Source of the DNA: JANQLC01 sp036881805
GTDB taxonomy: Bacteria; Bacteroidota; Bacteroidia; Flavobacteriales; JANQLC01
Assembly: GCA_036881805.1 (NCBI GenBank)
Contig: JBAJNK010000042.1
Coordinates: forward strand, 1-19,273
Direction: 5' to 3'
Length of the DNA stretch: 19,273 bases
Shown here: one piece after another, positions 1 through 7,008 of the stretch
Position numbering within the stretch: the first letter of the stretch is position 1
How the letters are laid out: each line of letters begins with the position of its first letter
Position numbers and translations under genes: made by a program
The notes under the pieces: model-generated
Seen by the model: the letters and a program-made list of their open reading frames with translations, nothing else
The model's database searches: none
What the model was told of the DNA's origin: nothing

Positions 1-635
1 AGATTGTGCTTGCAGTGACCAATACAGATGGGGTAAACGTTGCAAAAACCCTTAGCTACAAGATAGCAGAGGAGGATTTGGGTTTAGGTGGAACGATTTC
101 GTACGATGGTAGTGATTACGAGCCAGGCAAACAGATACCTATTAAAAAGGAAGAGACTATAGAACTTTCCTTTACACGTAAACCGGATGATGGTCTAAAA
201 AATGCTATCCCTTACAATTTGACCTTTACCTTTGATGACGAAAACTCAACAGAAAGGGTTTCAGTCTCCATCAAACCAAAGGTCGCCATTTCGTTTGTCG
301 ATTTCGATGCAACTACCACAGATGAGGGAGTACCCAAAGAAATTACATTCGACATAGCATGTCATGACACCGACTGCTCAGGTTATAAGATAATCTATCG
401 AGTTGAGCCGACTAAGGTGGGAAACTTCTACGAAGGAGGTAGTATATTGACAAAGGATGGTCCAGGAACCCCTATAAGTTTTGACTCCCAAGGTCTATTC
501 CACAAGGCTATCTCGTTCACACCGCACAAGAAGTGGAGAACAACAGCACCGGTTCAGGTAATTGTAAAGGTTGTGGACAGTAAAGGCCAAACGTATCAGA
601 ACCGGGTTTCCTGGACTGTTAATAGGAGACCATAA
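1..635 (+). CDS. Beta-rich repeat protein, 3' part (5' end outside window)
   Basis: The reading frame is already open at the first base and stops at 633-635, so only the last 210 or so residues are present. The visible part has no cysteine clusters, membrane segments or catalytic motif. It consists of alternating hydrophobic/polar stretches typical of beta-sandwich (Ig-like) domains. Two modules of about 90-100 residues can be roughly aligned: one ends near 'VSVSIKP' (about residues 83-89) and the other ends 'NRVSWTVNRRP' at the C terminus. Both carry a Gly/Asp-rich turn (GGTISYDG and EGGSILTKDG) followed by a strand ending in 'SFT'. The pattern recalls Bacteroidota secreted or conjugation-associated Ig-like proteins such as TraQ/DUF3872, but that resemblance is only by eye. 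An extracytoplasmic location is inferred, because any signal peptide would lie upstream of the window. No co-directional gene follows within 220 bases. Confidence 0.6.
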   Translation, partial: IVLAVTNTDGVNVAKTLSYKIAEEDLGLGGTISYDGSDYEPGKQIPIKKEETIELSFTRKPDDGLKNAIPYNLTFTFDDENSTERVSVSIKPKVAISFVDFDATTTDEGVPKEITFDIACHDTDCSGYKIIYRVEPTKVGNFYEGGSILTKDGPGTPISFDSQGLFHKAISFTPHKKWRTTAPVQVIVKVVDSKGQTYQNRVSWTVNRRP

Positions 636-856
636 GATGGCGCTTGCAGCGCGATATAGATGAGGACGAGCATTGCGTAGAGAAGGGTGTTTCGGTCGAG
701 AAAATGGCTATATGGGATGGTATTGCGATATTGTGGATCAACTCACTGAAGCCTGGGTGCGTTGGAAAGGCGTAATTTGCATCGGTGGGCTTTTACGGTT
801 GTAAAGCCTTGGATGCGTGTTATACCCATGTGAAAAGATAGGTAAGCCGGTGAGAG

Positions 857-1414
857 ATGGTCGATCTAAAGGCATTCTTTTTTAATTTTGCGGCGGCTGA
901 GGTGCGGCGTCGCATCGAGATGAGCTCGGCTGCGCACCGGAATTTCAGCTATGAAGAGTTGGGCGCTGTACTCTTTTTAATAGATTGGGAACACACCGGT
1001 GAATCGGCTTTTCGGGCGTCTAGGGACTTTGTCACGAGGGCCAAAGAAATGGGATTGCCCCTGGCTTTTAGCAAGGTGTTGGTGGTGAACGGCTTGGGTT
1101 TAAAGGATTTTCGCTATGACCATTTCACACGGAGAGATTTTAATTGGAAGGGCATGCCCAAGAGTAGCGACTTGAACGAATTGCTAGATGAGTCCTACGA
1201 CGTTTTGGTCGACTATTCGGATGGTGGTAACCGCTATTTGCAGCGCATTTTGAGGCTGGCCAAGGCTGATGTGAAAGTAGGATATGCCGTGGGAGAAATA
1301 GCGCGTACGGGTTGTGACTTTGTCGTACATTTGCAAGGGGTGGATTACGGGCAATACAACCGAAGTATTTTTGACTACTTAAAGCACATACGCGTGTCCA
1401 CCACCGCTTCCTAA
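857..1414 (+). CDS. DUF6913-like conserved hypothetical protein
   Basis: This is a 185-residue soluble protein with no signal peptide or membrane segment. The central part (about residues 35-150) has an alternating alpha/beta pattern: a hydrophobic strand 'GAVLFLIDWE', then 'KVLVVNGLG', then 'DVLVDYSDGGN'. The phrase 'SDLNELLDESYDVLVDYSD' followed by a conserved 'VGYAVGE' is what I associate with the DUF6913 family of Bacteroidota, whose function is unknown and whose usual length is about 170-180 residues. The chosen ATG is preceded by 'ggtgagag', a possible weak ribosome binding site. The gene ends 37 bases before the ferritin start, so co-transcription is possible. The family call is from memory of sequence character, not from a search. 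No catalytic residues can be named. Confidence 0.7.
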   Translation: MVDLKAFFFNFAAAEVRRRIEMSSAAHRNFSYEELGAVLFLIDWEHTGESAFRASRDFVTRAKEMGLPLAFSKVLVVNGLGLKDFRYDHFTRRDFNWKGMPKSSDLNELLDESYDVLVDYSDGGNRYLQRILRLAKADVKVGYAVGEIARTGCDFVVHLQGVDYGQYNRSIFDYLKHIRVSTTAS

Positions 1415-1451
1415 GAAAAGATTGGATCGGGATTTGAAAAACTGAGAAATC

Positions 1452-1970
1452 ATGTTAAGCGATAAAATTTTAAATGCACTCAATGAACAGGTAACCGTAG
1501 AGGCAGAATCCGCACAAACCTACCTGGCGATGGCTTCTTGGGCTGAAACTCAGGGTATGGAAGGGATAGCTGATTTTATGTACAAACACAGCGATGAAGA
1601 GCGCGCCCATATGTTAAAATTAGTGCGCTACATCAATGAACGCGGCGGGCACGCGGTAATCTGCGCTTTGCGCACGCCGAGCACCGCTTTCGGAAGCATG
1701 AAGCAGATGTTTAAATTGCTCTTGGAGCACGAGGTGCGCGTTTCGAGAGGCATTGACAATCTGGTGGAAATCGCCTTGAACGAGAAGGATTACGCCACGC
1801 ATAATTTCTTGCAGTGGTATGTTTCCGAGCAAATCGAAGAAGAGGCCTTGGCTCGTTTAATCCTCGATAAAATCAACCTAATCGGCGATGAAAAAGGGGG
1901 TGGCTTGTACTTGTTCGATAGCGATATTCGCAATTTGGGTGCAAAGAGTGCAGCCGATAAGGCCCTTTGA
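1452..1970 (+). CDS. ftnA: Non-haem ferritin (FtnA type)
   Basis: This 172-residue iron-storage protein matches the usual bacterial ferritin length. Ferritins form 24-subunit cages that oxidise Fe(II) at a di-iron ferroxidase centre and store the Fe(III) mineral in the cytoplasm. The expected ligands are visible: Glu17 in 'VEAES', Tyr24, Glu50 and His53 in 'DEERAHM', Glu94 in 'EHEVR' and Gln127 in 'SEQIEEE'. The signature 'YLAMASWAETQGMEGIADF' (residues 24-42) is typical of the first helix pair. The four-helix region is followed by the short fifth helix and a C-terminal tail ending 'AADKAL'. There is no Met ligand pattern of a haem-binding bacterioferritin. The gene lies 37 bases after the DUF6913-like gene. 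Fur-type regulation would be expected for the family, but I see no clear site in the short gap. Confidence 0.95.
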   Translation: MLSDKILNALNEQVTVEAESAQTYLAMASWAETQGMEGIADFMYKHSDEERAHMLKLVRYINERGGHAVICALRTPSTAFGSMKQMFKLLLEHEVRVSRGIDNLVEIALNEKDYATHNFLQWYVSEQIEEEALARLILDKINLIGDEKGGGLYLFDSDIRNLGAKSAADKAL

Positions 1971-2186
1971 GTTCGCTTGGATTCCATATGCTTTGGACAG
2001 CGGAGAAAGAGCGGGTTAAGGCCTCTCAAATCGGTTGGATAGTCGATCCATACTCCAGTGCTGGCGATTCACCCGATGGTGCAATTCCATTGTGTTTATG
2101 TACCCATTTTCGCTGTCTTTGAAACCGTTGTTCATCGGTTATAAAAACAACGCTCGGTACGAACCCACTGCACAAGGGCTTGCGTA

Positions 2187-2495
2187 TCAGAAGGACTGGG
2201 CTTTGGTTAAGCGCTCCTCGCTCAGTAGTATCTCTAAGTGCTTCTTTGCCGCTGTGGCCTCCTCGATGCTGTGTATACAGTTGTGCACAGCAATCCGCAT
2301 CAATTCCACAATGGCCCTCGCATTATTCTCGGTCACCGGGTTGCGCCTGTAAATCACATCTCGAATGGTCGACGTGCTCACCTCGGTCTTTACAGATGCC
2401 TTCGAGCGGTCCAAACAACTGGTATGCCCTATGAGATACGCAGAGAGCTGCCCACTGATCGGTTTTCCAAAATGTCGTTTTTTAAATAGTGCCAT
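2187..2495 (-). CDS. Small putative HTH protein, divergent from S24 repressor
   Basis: This is a 102-residue, basic, soluble protein that I do not recognise by name. Residues about 36-62 ('TEVSTSTIRDVIYRRNPVTE') have the rhythm of a helix-turn-helix (T-x-V-S-x-S-T-I-R) followed by a wing-like 'RRNPVTENNARAI' and two more helices up to 'HLEILLSEERL'. That would suit a small DNA-binding protein. It starts with ATG at 2495, reading away from the XRE/S24 gene at 2663, with a 167-base AT-rich gap between them. The layout resembles a phage cI/cro-type switch, so a Cro-like or antirepressor role is an inference. The plus-strand frames opposite it (2035-2434) have no recognisable protein character, which is why I prefer the minus strand. 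Confidence 0.55.
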   Translation of the reverse strand: MALFKKRHFGKPISGQLSAYLIGHTSCLDRSKASVKTEVSTSTIRDVIYRRNPVTENNARAIVELMRIAVHNCIHSIEEATAAKKHLEILLSEERLTKAQSF

Positions 2496-2560
2496 AACTT
2501 TTGATTTAAGTTAGTCTACGGGCTGAAACAGATAAATATCCCGATCTGCTGCATTTTTTC

Positions 2561-2568
2561 TACCTTTG
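2561..2568 (+). promoter_or_regulatory. Candidate -7 box for the XRE/S24 gene
   Basis: TACCTTTG matches the Bacteroidota -7 consensus TAnnTTTG. The predicted start of transcription would fall near 2575, giving a leader of about 90 bases before the ATG at 2663. I do not see a convincing TTTG element at the -33 position. Confidence 0.4.
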
Positions 2569-2572
2569 ACTT

Positions 2573-2604
2573 GTTGTACATAAATAACAAATCAAATATA
2601 CAAC
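2573..2604. promoter_or_regulatory. Operator-like inverted repeat
   Basis: Two 9-base arms with a single mismatch, GTTGTACAT on the left and ATATACAAC on the right, flank a 14-base AT-rich centre. The repeat lies between two divergent regulatory genes. It covers the predicted start of the rightward promoter (-7 box at 2561-2568) and the -7 box of the leftward promoter (2593-2600). This is where an autoregulatory repressor would be expected to bind. Binding by the S24 protein is inferred. Confidence 0.45.
2593..2600 (-). promoter_or_regulatory. Candidate -7 box for the 102-residue gene
   Basis: On the minus strand this reads TATATTTG, a match to the Bacteroidota -7 consensus TAnnTTTG. Transcription would start near 2586 and give a leader of about 90 bases before the start codon at 2495. 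The box lies inside the right half of the inverted repeat at 2573-2604. No clear -33 element is seen. Confidence 0.4.
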
Positions 2605-2662
2605 TTAAAAGACTAAAATAAGCTAAAAGGGTTATTATTTAACCTTTAGAAGGGGATAAAAC

Positions 2663-3397
2663 ATGAATAATAATTTAAAGCAAATAATTGATTTTAAAGG
2701 TATTACACAAAAAGAATTCGCTGAGAAAATTGGTGTATCGCAACAATATATAAACAAGATAATCACCGGAAATGTGGGGATAGGGAGTTCAATTTTGGAA
2801 AAAATAGCGCTGAATTATCCGGATATTAACCTTAAGTGGGTATTGGGTATACCCGGTGCGCATATGCTACTCGACCTGGAAAAACCTGGGGGCAAAGCCA
2901 CTTATGCGGTGGATGAGAAATGTTCGAATCGCGGGCGGCCCAAAGGGCGGGAATCCGATGCGGCAGCCGAAGGCATTGCGATTTACCGTGCGGATAGCCC
3001 AGGCGGCATCCCATTAATACCGGTCGAGGCTGTGGTGAGCTGGGGGACAGCGGACTTTCAGCTACCCGAACACAAAACTCAAAGTTATCTAGTACCTGAT
3101 TTTGATGGGTCGAAGGTCGATTTTATGATCCGGGTGAAAGACAATTCCATGTCGCCGGAATATCGGAGTGGCGATGCGGTCGCTTGTAAGAAACTGCCGT
3201 TGCATACCTTCTTTCAGTGGAATAGGGTATATGTGCTCGATACCATACAGGGAACTATGGTAAAGCGAATCCGGAAATCCGAACTGGAAAGCCACATCGA
3301 GTGTGTAAGCGACAATGCAAATTACGAGCCTTTTGATCTGCGCTTGGAAGAAATTCACGCATTGGCAATCGTACGGGGTGTCATCCGTTTTGAATGA
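2663..3397 (+). CDS. XRE-type HTH / S24 (LexA-like) repressor
   Basis: This is a 244-residue transcriptional regulator of the phage cI/LexA-like class. Residues about 13-37 form an XRE helix-turn-helix ('GITQKEFAEKIGVSQQYINK'), followed by a 'KWVLG' segment typical of such domains. A flexible linker (about 75-112) leads to a C-terminal S24 peptidase fold. The catalytic pair is visible as Ser162 in 'VKDNSMSP' and Lys201 in 'GTMVKRIRK'. The usual Ala-Gly or Cys-Gly self-cleavage dipeptide is not obvious where it should lie; that segment reads 'IPVEAVVSWG' (about 119-128). The start is supported by 'gaagggg' 8 bases upstream, an unusually good Shine-Dalgarno sequence for this phylum. With the divergent small gene and the operator-like repeat it forms a switch-like locus. 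I see no integrase or structural phage gene nearby, so it may be a prophage remnant or a stand-alone stress regulator. Confidence 0.85.
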   Translation: MNNNLKQIIDFKGITQKEFAEKIGVSQQYINKIITGNVGIGSSILEKIALNYPDINLKWVLGIPGAHMLLDLEKPGGKATYAVDEKCSNRGRPKGRESDAAAEGIAIYRADSPGGIPLIPVEAVVSWGTADFQLPEHKTQSYLVPDFDGSKVDFMIRVKDNSMSPEYRSGDAVACKKLPLHTFFQWNRVYVLDTIQGTMVKRIRKSELESHIECVSDNANYEPFDLRLEEIHALAIVRGVIRFE

Positions 3398-3605
3398 ATC
3401 GATATCGGATTGTAAGCTTCTAAAATACCTGTGGTATCGATGGATTTAAAAGACCTATGCTTGTGGGCACACCGTTACATAAACAAATGTTTGCGTTGGA
3501 AATTTGGATGGTGGCTATAAGTCTGTGTCGCTAGATTTTTATACAATAGGCGAGAACGAGGTCCCGGTAGTCGGGGAAGGGGCTGTGTTTAAAAGCGATT
3601 CCATG

Positions 3606-4271
3606 CTATAAGTCGATAAGCCCCAAAGCCAGCCCGATGAGTAGGGCTATGGCCTTTACCCATTTGATCTGGTGGTATTTTCCAGAACTCTCGAGTAAAA
3701 TCGTGGCAGATATATGTAAGAACACGCCGGAAGCTGTGGCGAGGATAACCATTTGATTTTTGACAAACCAGGATAGGGTATCTAAGTAAGCGCCCAGCGG
3801 TGCTGCCGCTGCAAAGAGACCCAGTGACAGAATCAGCTGCATTTTTGAAACCCGCTCGCGTACCAGTAGTCCGACCAGCATACAGCTTATCGGGACTTTA
3901 TGAAGCAAGACAGCATACAAAAAATGCGGGTGACTGCGTGCAGGAATCCCGTCAAAAATGGCGTGTACGAGAAGCGCTGTAATCACGATGCGTCCCTTTT
4001 GCTCGGTGAAATGTCGGATGTGGCCGTGTTCAAAACCCTGGGAGAAGAACTCGATTACAATTTGAATCAGCCAACCCACTACGACCCAAAAAGCGGCTTG
4101 TTCTCCCAGTGAGGCATAAGATTCGGGCAGCATTTCACGCAGCGTCACAGCGAGTAAGAATCCGCCGCTCAGGGTGAGTATGGTATTGAGGTGGGGCTGA
4201 AATTTAGCCTGAAACAATAAGTACAGTGTCGCGCCGACCATTACGGATGCTACGAGCAATAGGTAAATCAT
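3606..4271 (-). CDS. ZIP family metal transporter
   Basis: This 221-residue integral membrane protein has eight predicted transmembrane segments, at about residues 1-20, 28-47, 60-77, 94-112, 117-136, 146-163, 174-192 and 204-221. ZIP proteins move divalent metals such as Zn2+ or Fe2+ into the cytoplasm. The TM4 signature appears as 'HAIFDGIPA' with His103 and Asp107, in place of the classical HNxxEG. TM5 has His124 but Lys125 where many members have Glu ('HKVPI'). A short His-rich loop 'HGHIRH' lies between TM3 and TM4, near residues 82-87, which fits a metal-handling role. Length and topology suit the small bacterial ZIPs. The changed TM5 residue makes the transported metal uncertain. The gene is transcribed away from the S24 locus and has no co-directional partner closer than the methyltransferase upstream. 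Confidence 0.82.
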   Translation of the reverse strand: MIYLLLVASVMVGATLYLLFQAKFQPHLNTILTLSGGFLLAVTLREMLPESYASLGEQAAFWVVVGWLIQIVIEFFSQGFEHGHIRHFTEQKGRIVITALLVHAIFDGIPARSHPHFLYAVLLHKVPISCMLVGLLVRERVSKMQLILSLGLFAAAAPLGAYLDTLSWFVKNQMVILATASGVFLHISATILLESSGKYHQIKWVKAIALLIGLALGLIDL

Positions 4272-4463
4272 AATTTGGGCAGCCTTTGGGTAAATCTAAT
4301 AATTGTTTAGACTGAGTAAAAACATTTTTTCATAAATTGTCACAAAAACATGTACAAAGGACGCATCTCTGCCTTGGGCAACCCTTATCCGACTTCAATT
4401 GGATTTTATATGCCTATCCCCGTTTGATTGGCCTTTCTAAAATATGGAGCCTATGTGGCTGAC

Positions 4464-5180
4464 TCAATGGGCTAAAATAATCAAACGGTCTGAATTTTTT
4501 TCATCAAAAGCCTTTAAATCGTAGCTCCCGAATAGCTTCTTTAAGCTGAGCCCCGTCGGTTTTAAGTAGCGTTTAAAATCTGTAACAGTCAGGTATTTAA
4601 CCCGTTCCTCATAGGCGTATCGCCGTCCCCGGTCTGTAAATTTTATCGTCTTGCTGATGAAACCGTCTCGGATGCGCCTCGTCAGGTGAAAAGCCAAATC
4701 ACCGCGTTGCACGACTTCATCAGCTACTAGGTTTCGGCTTAGCTTTTCCACATTTATAAAATCTATCAGCAGCATGCCGCCCGTTGCCACTGCATCGGCT
4801 AAGTTGCCAAAGGCTTTTTGGTTCTCGCTTTCCGATTTGAAGTAACCGAAACTCGTAAAGAAATTGAAGACCACATCGTACCGCTCGGTTAAGGGATTGC
4901 GCATATCGTGCACAAAAAAGCGCAGGTTTGGTTTTTCAAATTTTTGGGCTGCTTCGATATTGCTCATGGCGAGATCTACACCCGTCACATCTAAGCCTCG
5001 TGCATGGAGAAAAATGGCGTGTCGGCCTTTGCCGCAAGGCAGATCCAATACGCGCTGTCCCTTTTTTAGCGCTGAGTATTGCGCGATGTTTTCGATAAAA
5101 GATTCCGCTTCCAAGTGGTCGCGATCCCGGTACAAAAGGTGGTAATAAGGCGTGTTAAACCAGTCCTCGAACCATTCCAT
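4464..5180 (-). CDS. Class I SAM-dependent methyltransferase
   Basis: This is a 238-residue cytoplasmic methyltransferase of unknown substrate. The Rossmann glycine motif is 'VLDLPCGKGRHAIFL' (about 44-58), the acidic end of strand 2 is Asp69 in 'VTGVDLA', and strand 4 reads 'YDVVFNFFTSFGYF'. The N-terminal 'MEWFEDWFNTPYYHLLYRDR' is characteristic of a Bacteroidota family of small-molecule-type methyltransferases. It is the reason for preferring the ATG at 5180 over the GTG two codons upstream at 5186. No DPPY/SPPY motif is present, so it is not a DNA N-methyltransferase. It reads in the same direction as the ZIP gene but is separated from it by about 190 bases, so co-transcription is doubtful. 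Confidence 0.8.
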   Translation of the reverse strand: MEWFEDWFNTPYYHLLYRDRDHLEAESFIENIAQYSALKKGQRVLDLPCGKGRHAIFLHARGLDVTGVDLAMSNIEAAQKFEKPNLRFFVHDMRNPLTERYDVVFNFFTSFGYFKSESENQKAFGNLADAVATGGMLLIDFINVEKLSRNLVADEVVQRGDLAFHLTRRIRDGFISKTIKFTDRGRRYAYEERVKYLTVTDFKRYLKPTGLSLKKLFGSYDLKAFDEKNSDRLIILAH

Positions 5181-5249
5181 AAGCACTTATTTGTCGCAAA
5201 GTTATGATTTGAAACCCTCGGTGCACTTTAATTTTTTTATGACAAATCG

Positions 5250-5263
5250 GCCTACCGGCAGGC
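5250..5263. repeat. Short GC-rich palindrome
   Basis: GCCTACCGGCAGGC is an almost perfect palindrome (one mismatched pair). Very similar palindromes built on CCTGCCGG(C/T)AGGC are, from memory, scattered through intergenic regions of several Bacteroidota genomes. Only this one copy was noticed in the window. Confidence 0.4.
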
Positions 5264-5608
5264 TTACATCGGACGCGCTTAGGCTTGAGAGGGGCACCCA
5301 CTTGATGCTTTTGATCCGTTTTTCTCTCCTTGTTATAGCGTTGATTTTTTGGCGCGACACCGGTAGTAAATAGCCGATAGTTGTATAAAAGTGTTCAATC
5401 TCCGCCCCGCTGGGAAACTCGACCAGCATCCGGCCTAGGGTTCTTCCAGCAATAAAATTTTGCTGCTATCAATTGGTAAACCCCCTTATGTTAAAGTCAC
5501 TCATAATTTTATCGCCCTTGCTGGGAGTGGTAGCACTCTTGCCATTCGGGTGGCAAACAGCGGTTTGTATGATTTCGCGTCGCTTTTCCAACTGGGGTGA
5601 AAATTTGC

Positions 5609-5616
5609 TATATTTG
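5609..5616 (+). promoter_or_regulatory. Candidate -7 box for ilvE
   Basis: TATATTTG matches the Bacteroidota -7 consensus TAnnTTTG and lies 36 bases before the aminotransferase ATG, so the leader would be about 30 bases. A T-rich patch (5584-5588) is at the right distance for a weak -33 element. Confidence 0.45.
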
Positions 5617-5651
5617 TTGCTCGTATCGGCAAATAGTTTATAATTTGCGGC

Positions 5652-6701
5652 ATGAAGGTAACCCAAACGCGGCGGAGTAGGATAGCTGAGCTCGATGAAG
5701 ACGACATCCAGTTTGGGCGTCTCTTTTCAGACCATATGTTGGTTTGCGACCATGTGAATGGGGCCTGGCAACCCCCTGAGATCAAGCCTTACGGCAATTG
5801 GCAAATGGCACCTGCATCGAGTGTTTTCCATTATGGACAAGCGGTTTTTGAAGGTTTAAAAGCCTATCGAGATGCGAATGATTCCATTTTTCTCTTCCGT
5901 CCAGGTGAAAATGCGGCACGTCTAAACCGGTCTGCAGTGCGTTTGCAAATGCCTGTGCTGCCTAGCGAAATATTTATGGAAGGCTTGAAAACCCTATTGA
6001 AACTGGACAGCGATTGGGTGCCCCACAGATTTGGCCATTCCCTGTACATACGCCCTTTTGTGATTGCGACACAAGCGCAATTGCGGGTCAACCCTTCTGA
6101 GTCCTATCGCTTTTGTGTGATTTGCAGCCCGGCTGGTGCCTATTACGAGAAACCGCTCAAGGTGATCATCGCGCAAAAATACAGCCGAGCGGCCAGCGGT
6201 GGTACGGGATATATCAAGGCTGCCGGCAACTATGCGGGTGCTTTATACCCCACGGCATTGGCGGTTCAAGCGGGTTACGACCAGGTGATTTGGACCGATG
6301 CCGACTCCCATACCTACGTGGAGGAAGCCGGTACGATGAACGTGTTTTTTCGCCTGGGCGATACGCTGGTCACTCCCCCGATCGACGATCGCATTTTGGA
6401 TGGTGTAACCCGAAGGAGTATTATTGAACTAACTGAAAGGGAAGGCATTGCGGTTGAGCAACGCCGACTCGCTGTAGATGAGATCGCAGCTGCCCATCGC
6501 GAAGGAAGGCTGCGAGAAGCCTTTGGTTGTGGTACAGCAGCCGTGGTCAGCACCATAAGCACACTCCATTGCAATGGCTCGGATATTCACCTGCCCGATT
6601 TGGGTGATGAATCGTATGGTGCGCGCATGAAAGCGAAAATATTGGATATACAGTACAATCGGGCTGCCGATCCATTTGGCTGGCGCGTAAAGGTGACGTG
6701 A
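5652..6701 (+). CDS. ilvE: Branched-chain amino acid aminotransferase
   Basis: This 349-residue PLP enzyme of fold type IV transfers amino groups between Leu/Ile/Val and 2-oxoglutarate, the last step of branched-chain amino acid synthesis and the first of their breakdown. The N-terminal region 'FGRLFSDHM' and 'FHYGQAVFEGLKAYR' (about 59-73) is the hallmark of the larger BCAT subgroup (about 350 residues). The PLP-binding lysine is Lys189 in 'GGTGYIKAAGNYAGALYP'. Glu225 in 'VEEAGTMN' and the 'GCGTAAVVS' loop near the C terminus bind cofactor and substrate. The canonical 'GAAK' next to the lysine reads 'GYIK' here. Length is full. A candidate promoter lies just upstream. The small membrane-protein gene starts 31 bases after the stop. 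Confidence 0.95.
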   Translation: MKVTQTRRSRIAELDEDDIQFGRLFSDHMLVCDHVNGAWQPPEIKPYGNWQMAPASSVFHYGQAVFEGLKAYRDANDSIFLFRPGENAARLNRSAVRLQMPVLPSEIFMEGLKTLLKLDSDWVPHRFGHSLYIRPFVIATQAQLRVNPSESYRFCVICSPAGAYYEKPLKVIIAQKYSRAASGGTGYIKAAGNYAGALYPTALAVQAGYDQVIWTDADSHTYVEEAGTMNVFFRLGDTLVTPPIDDRILDGVTRRSIIELTEREGIAVEQRRLAVDEIAAAHREGRLREAFGCGTAAVVSTISTLHCNGSDIHLPDLGDESYGARMKAKILDIQYNRAADPFGWRVKVT

Positions 6702-6732
6702 TGCCAAACCGCTACTAACATGCAAGCGAACT

Positions 6733-6927
6733 ATGGGTGAATTCAGTGTCGGGCAGCAAATATTTGCCCTGGTCTTCCTATTGCTCTTCCTCGCTTCTCT
6801 ACTGTGGGCTTATCGAAGAGACCTCGCGGCACACCGCAAGTATTATAGGGGTGTCGGCATGCTGTCTCTCAGCATGCTGCTGATCGTTTTTTTGCTGTAC
6901 GTGATTAAAGTCGTATTTTACAACTGA
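6733..6927 (+). CDS. Small two-span membrane protein
   Basis: This 64-residue protein has two clear hydrophobic segments (about 8-26 and 41-61). They are joined by a basic loop 'YRRDLAAHRKYYRGVG', which predicts a cytoplasmic loop with both ends outside. It has no catalytic motif. Small proteins of this shape, with an R/K-D-x(4)-K-x-Y-K/R-G loop, occur in Bacteroidota, but I cannot assign a function. The ATG follows ilvE by 31 bases on the same strand, so it may be read from the same message. The strong membrane pattern and uninterrupted frame make a chance ORF unlikely. Confidence 0.6.
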   Translation: MGEFSVGQQIFALVFLLLFLASLLWAYRRDLAAHRKYYRGVGMLSLSMLLIVFLLYVIKVVFYN

Positions 6928-7008
6928 GTTTTTGATTTGGGTTAAGCCCATAAAAAGTAGAGAAGGCTGCAAGGCGTCGTATATTAAAGTACTTGTTTAT
7001 TAAAGCAA

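Larger units (their letters stand above)
5181..5651. other. Gene-poor stretch with a doubtful small minus-strand frame
   Basis: About 470 bases separate two divergent genes. A minus-strand open frame of 75 codons (5202-5429), open upstream to a stop near 5460, reads 'GRTLGRMLVEFPSGAEIEHF' and then 'YTTIGYLLPVS', which looks protein-like. Its C-terminal third is basic and low in character, and I recognise no family. It may be a real small gene or a decayed remnant. The stretch also holds a GC-rich palindrome (5250-5263) and a candidate promoter for the aminotransferase gene. Nothing RNA-like was seen. Confidence 0.3.

Noticed and set aside
2035..2489. Several overlapping plus-strand frames downstream of ferritin
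   Set aside because: They overlap one another and the minus-strand 102-residue protein, contain cysteine- and serine-rich low-character sequence, and have no ribosome binding site or family match.
6935..6960. Possible terminator after the 64-residue gene (TGGG/CCCA hairpin followed by A-rich sequence)
   Set aside because: The stem is only 4 base pairs and is followed by A residues rather than a T run on the coding strand.
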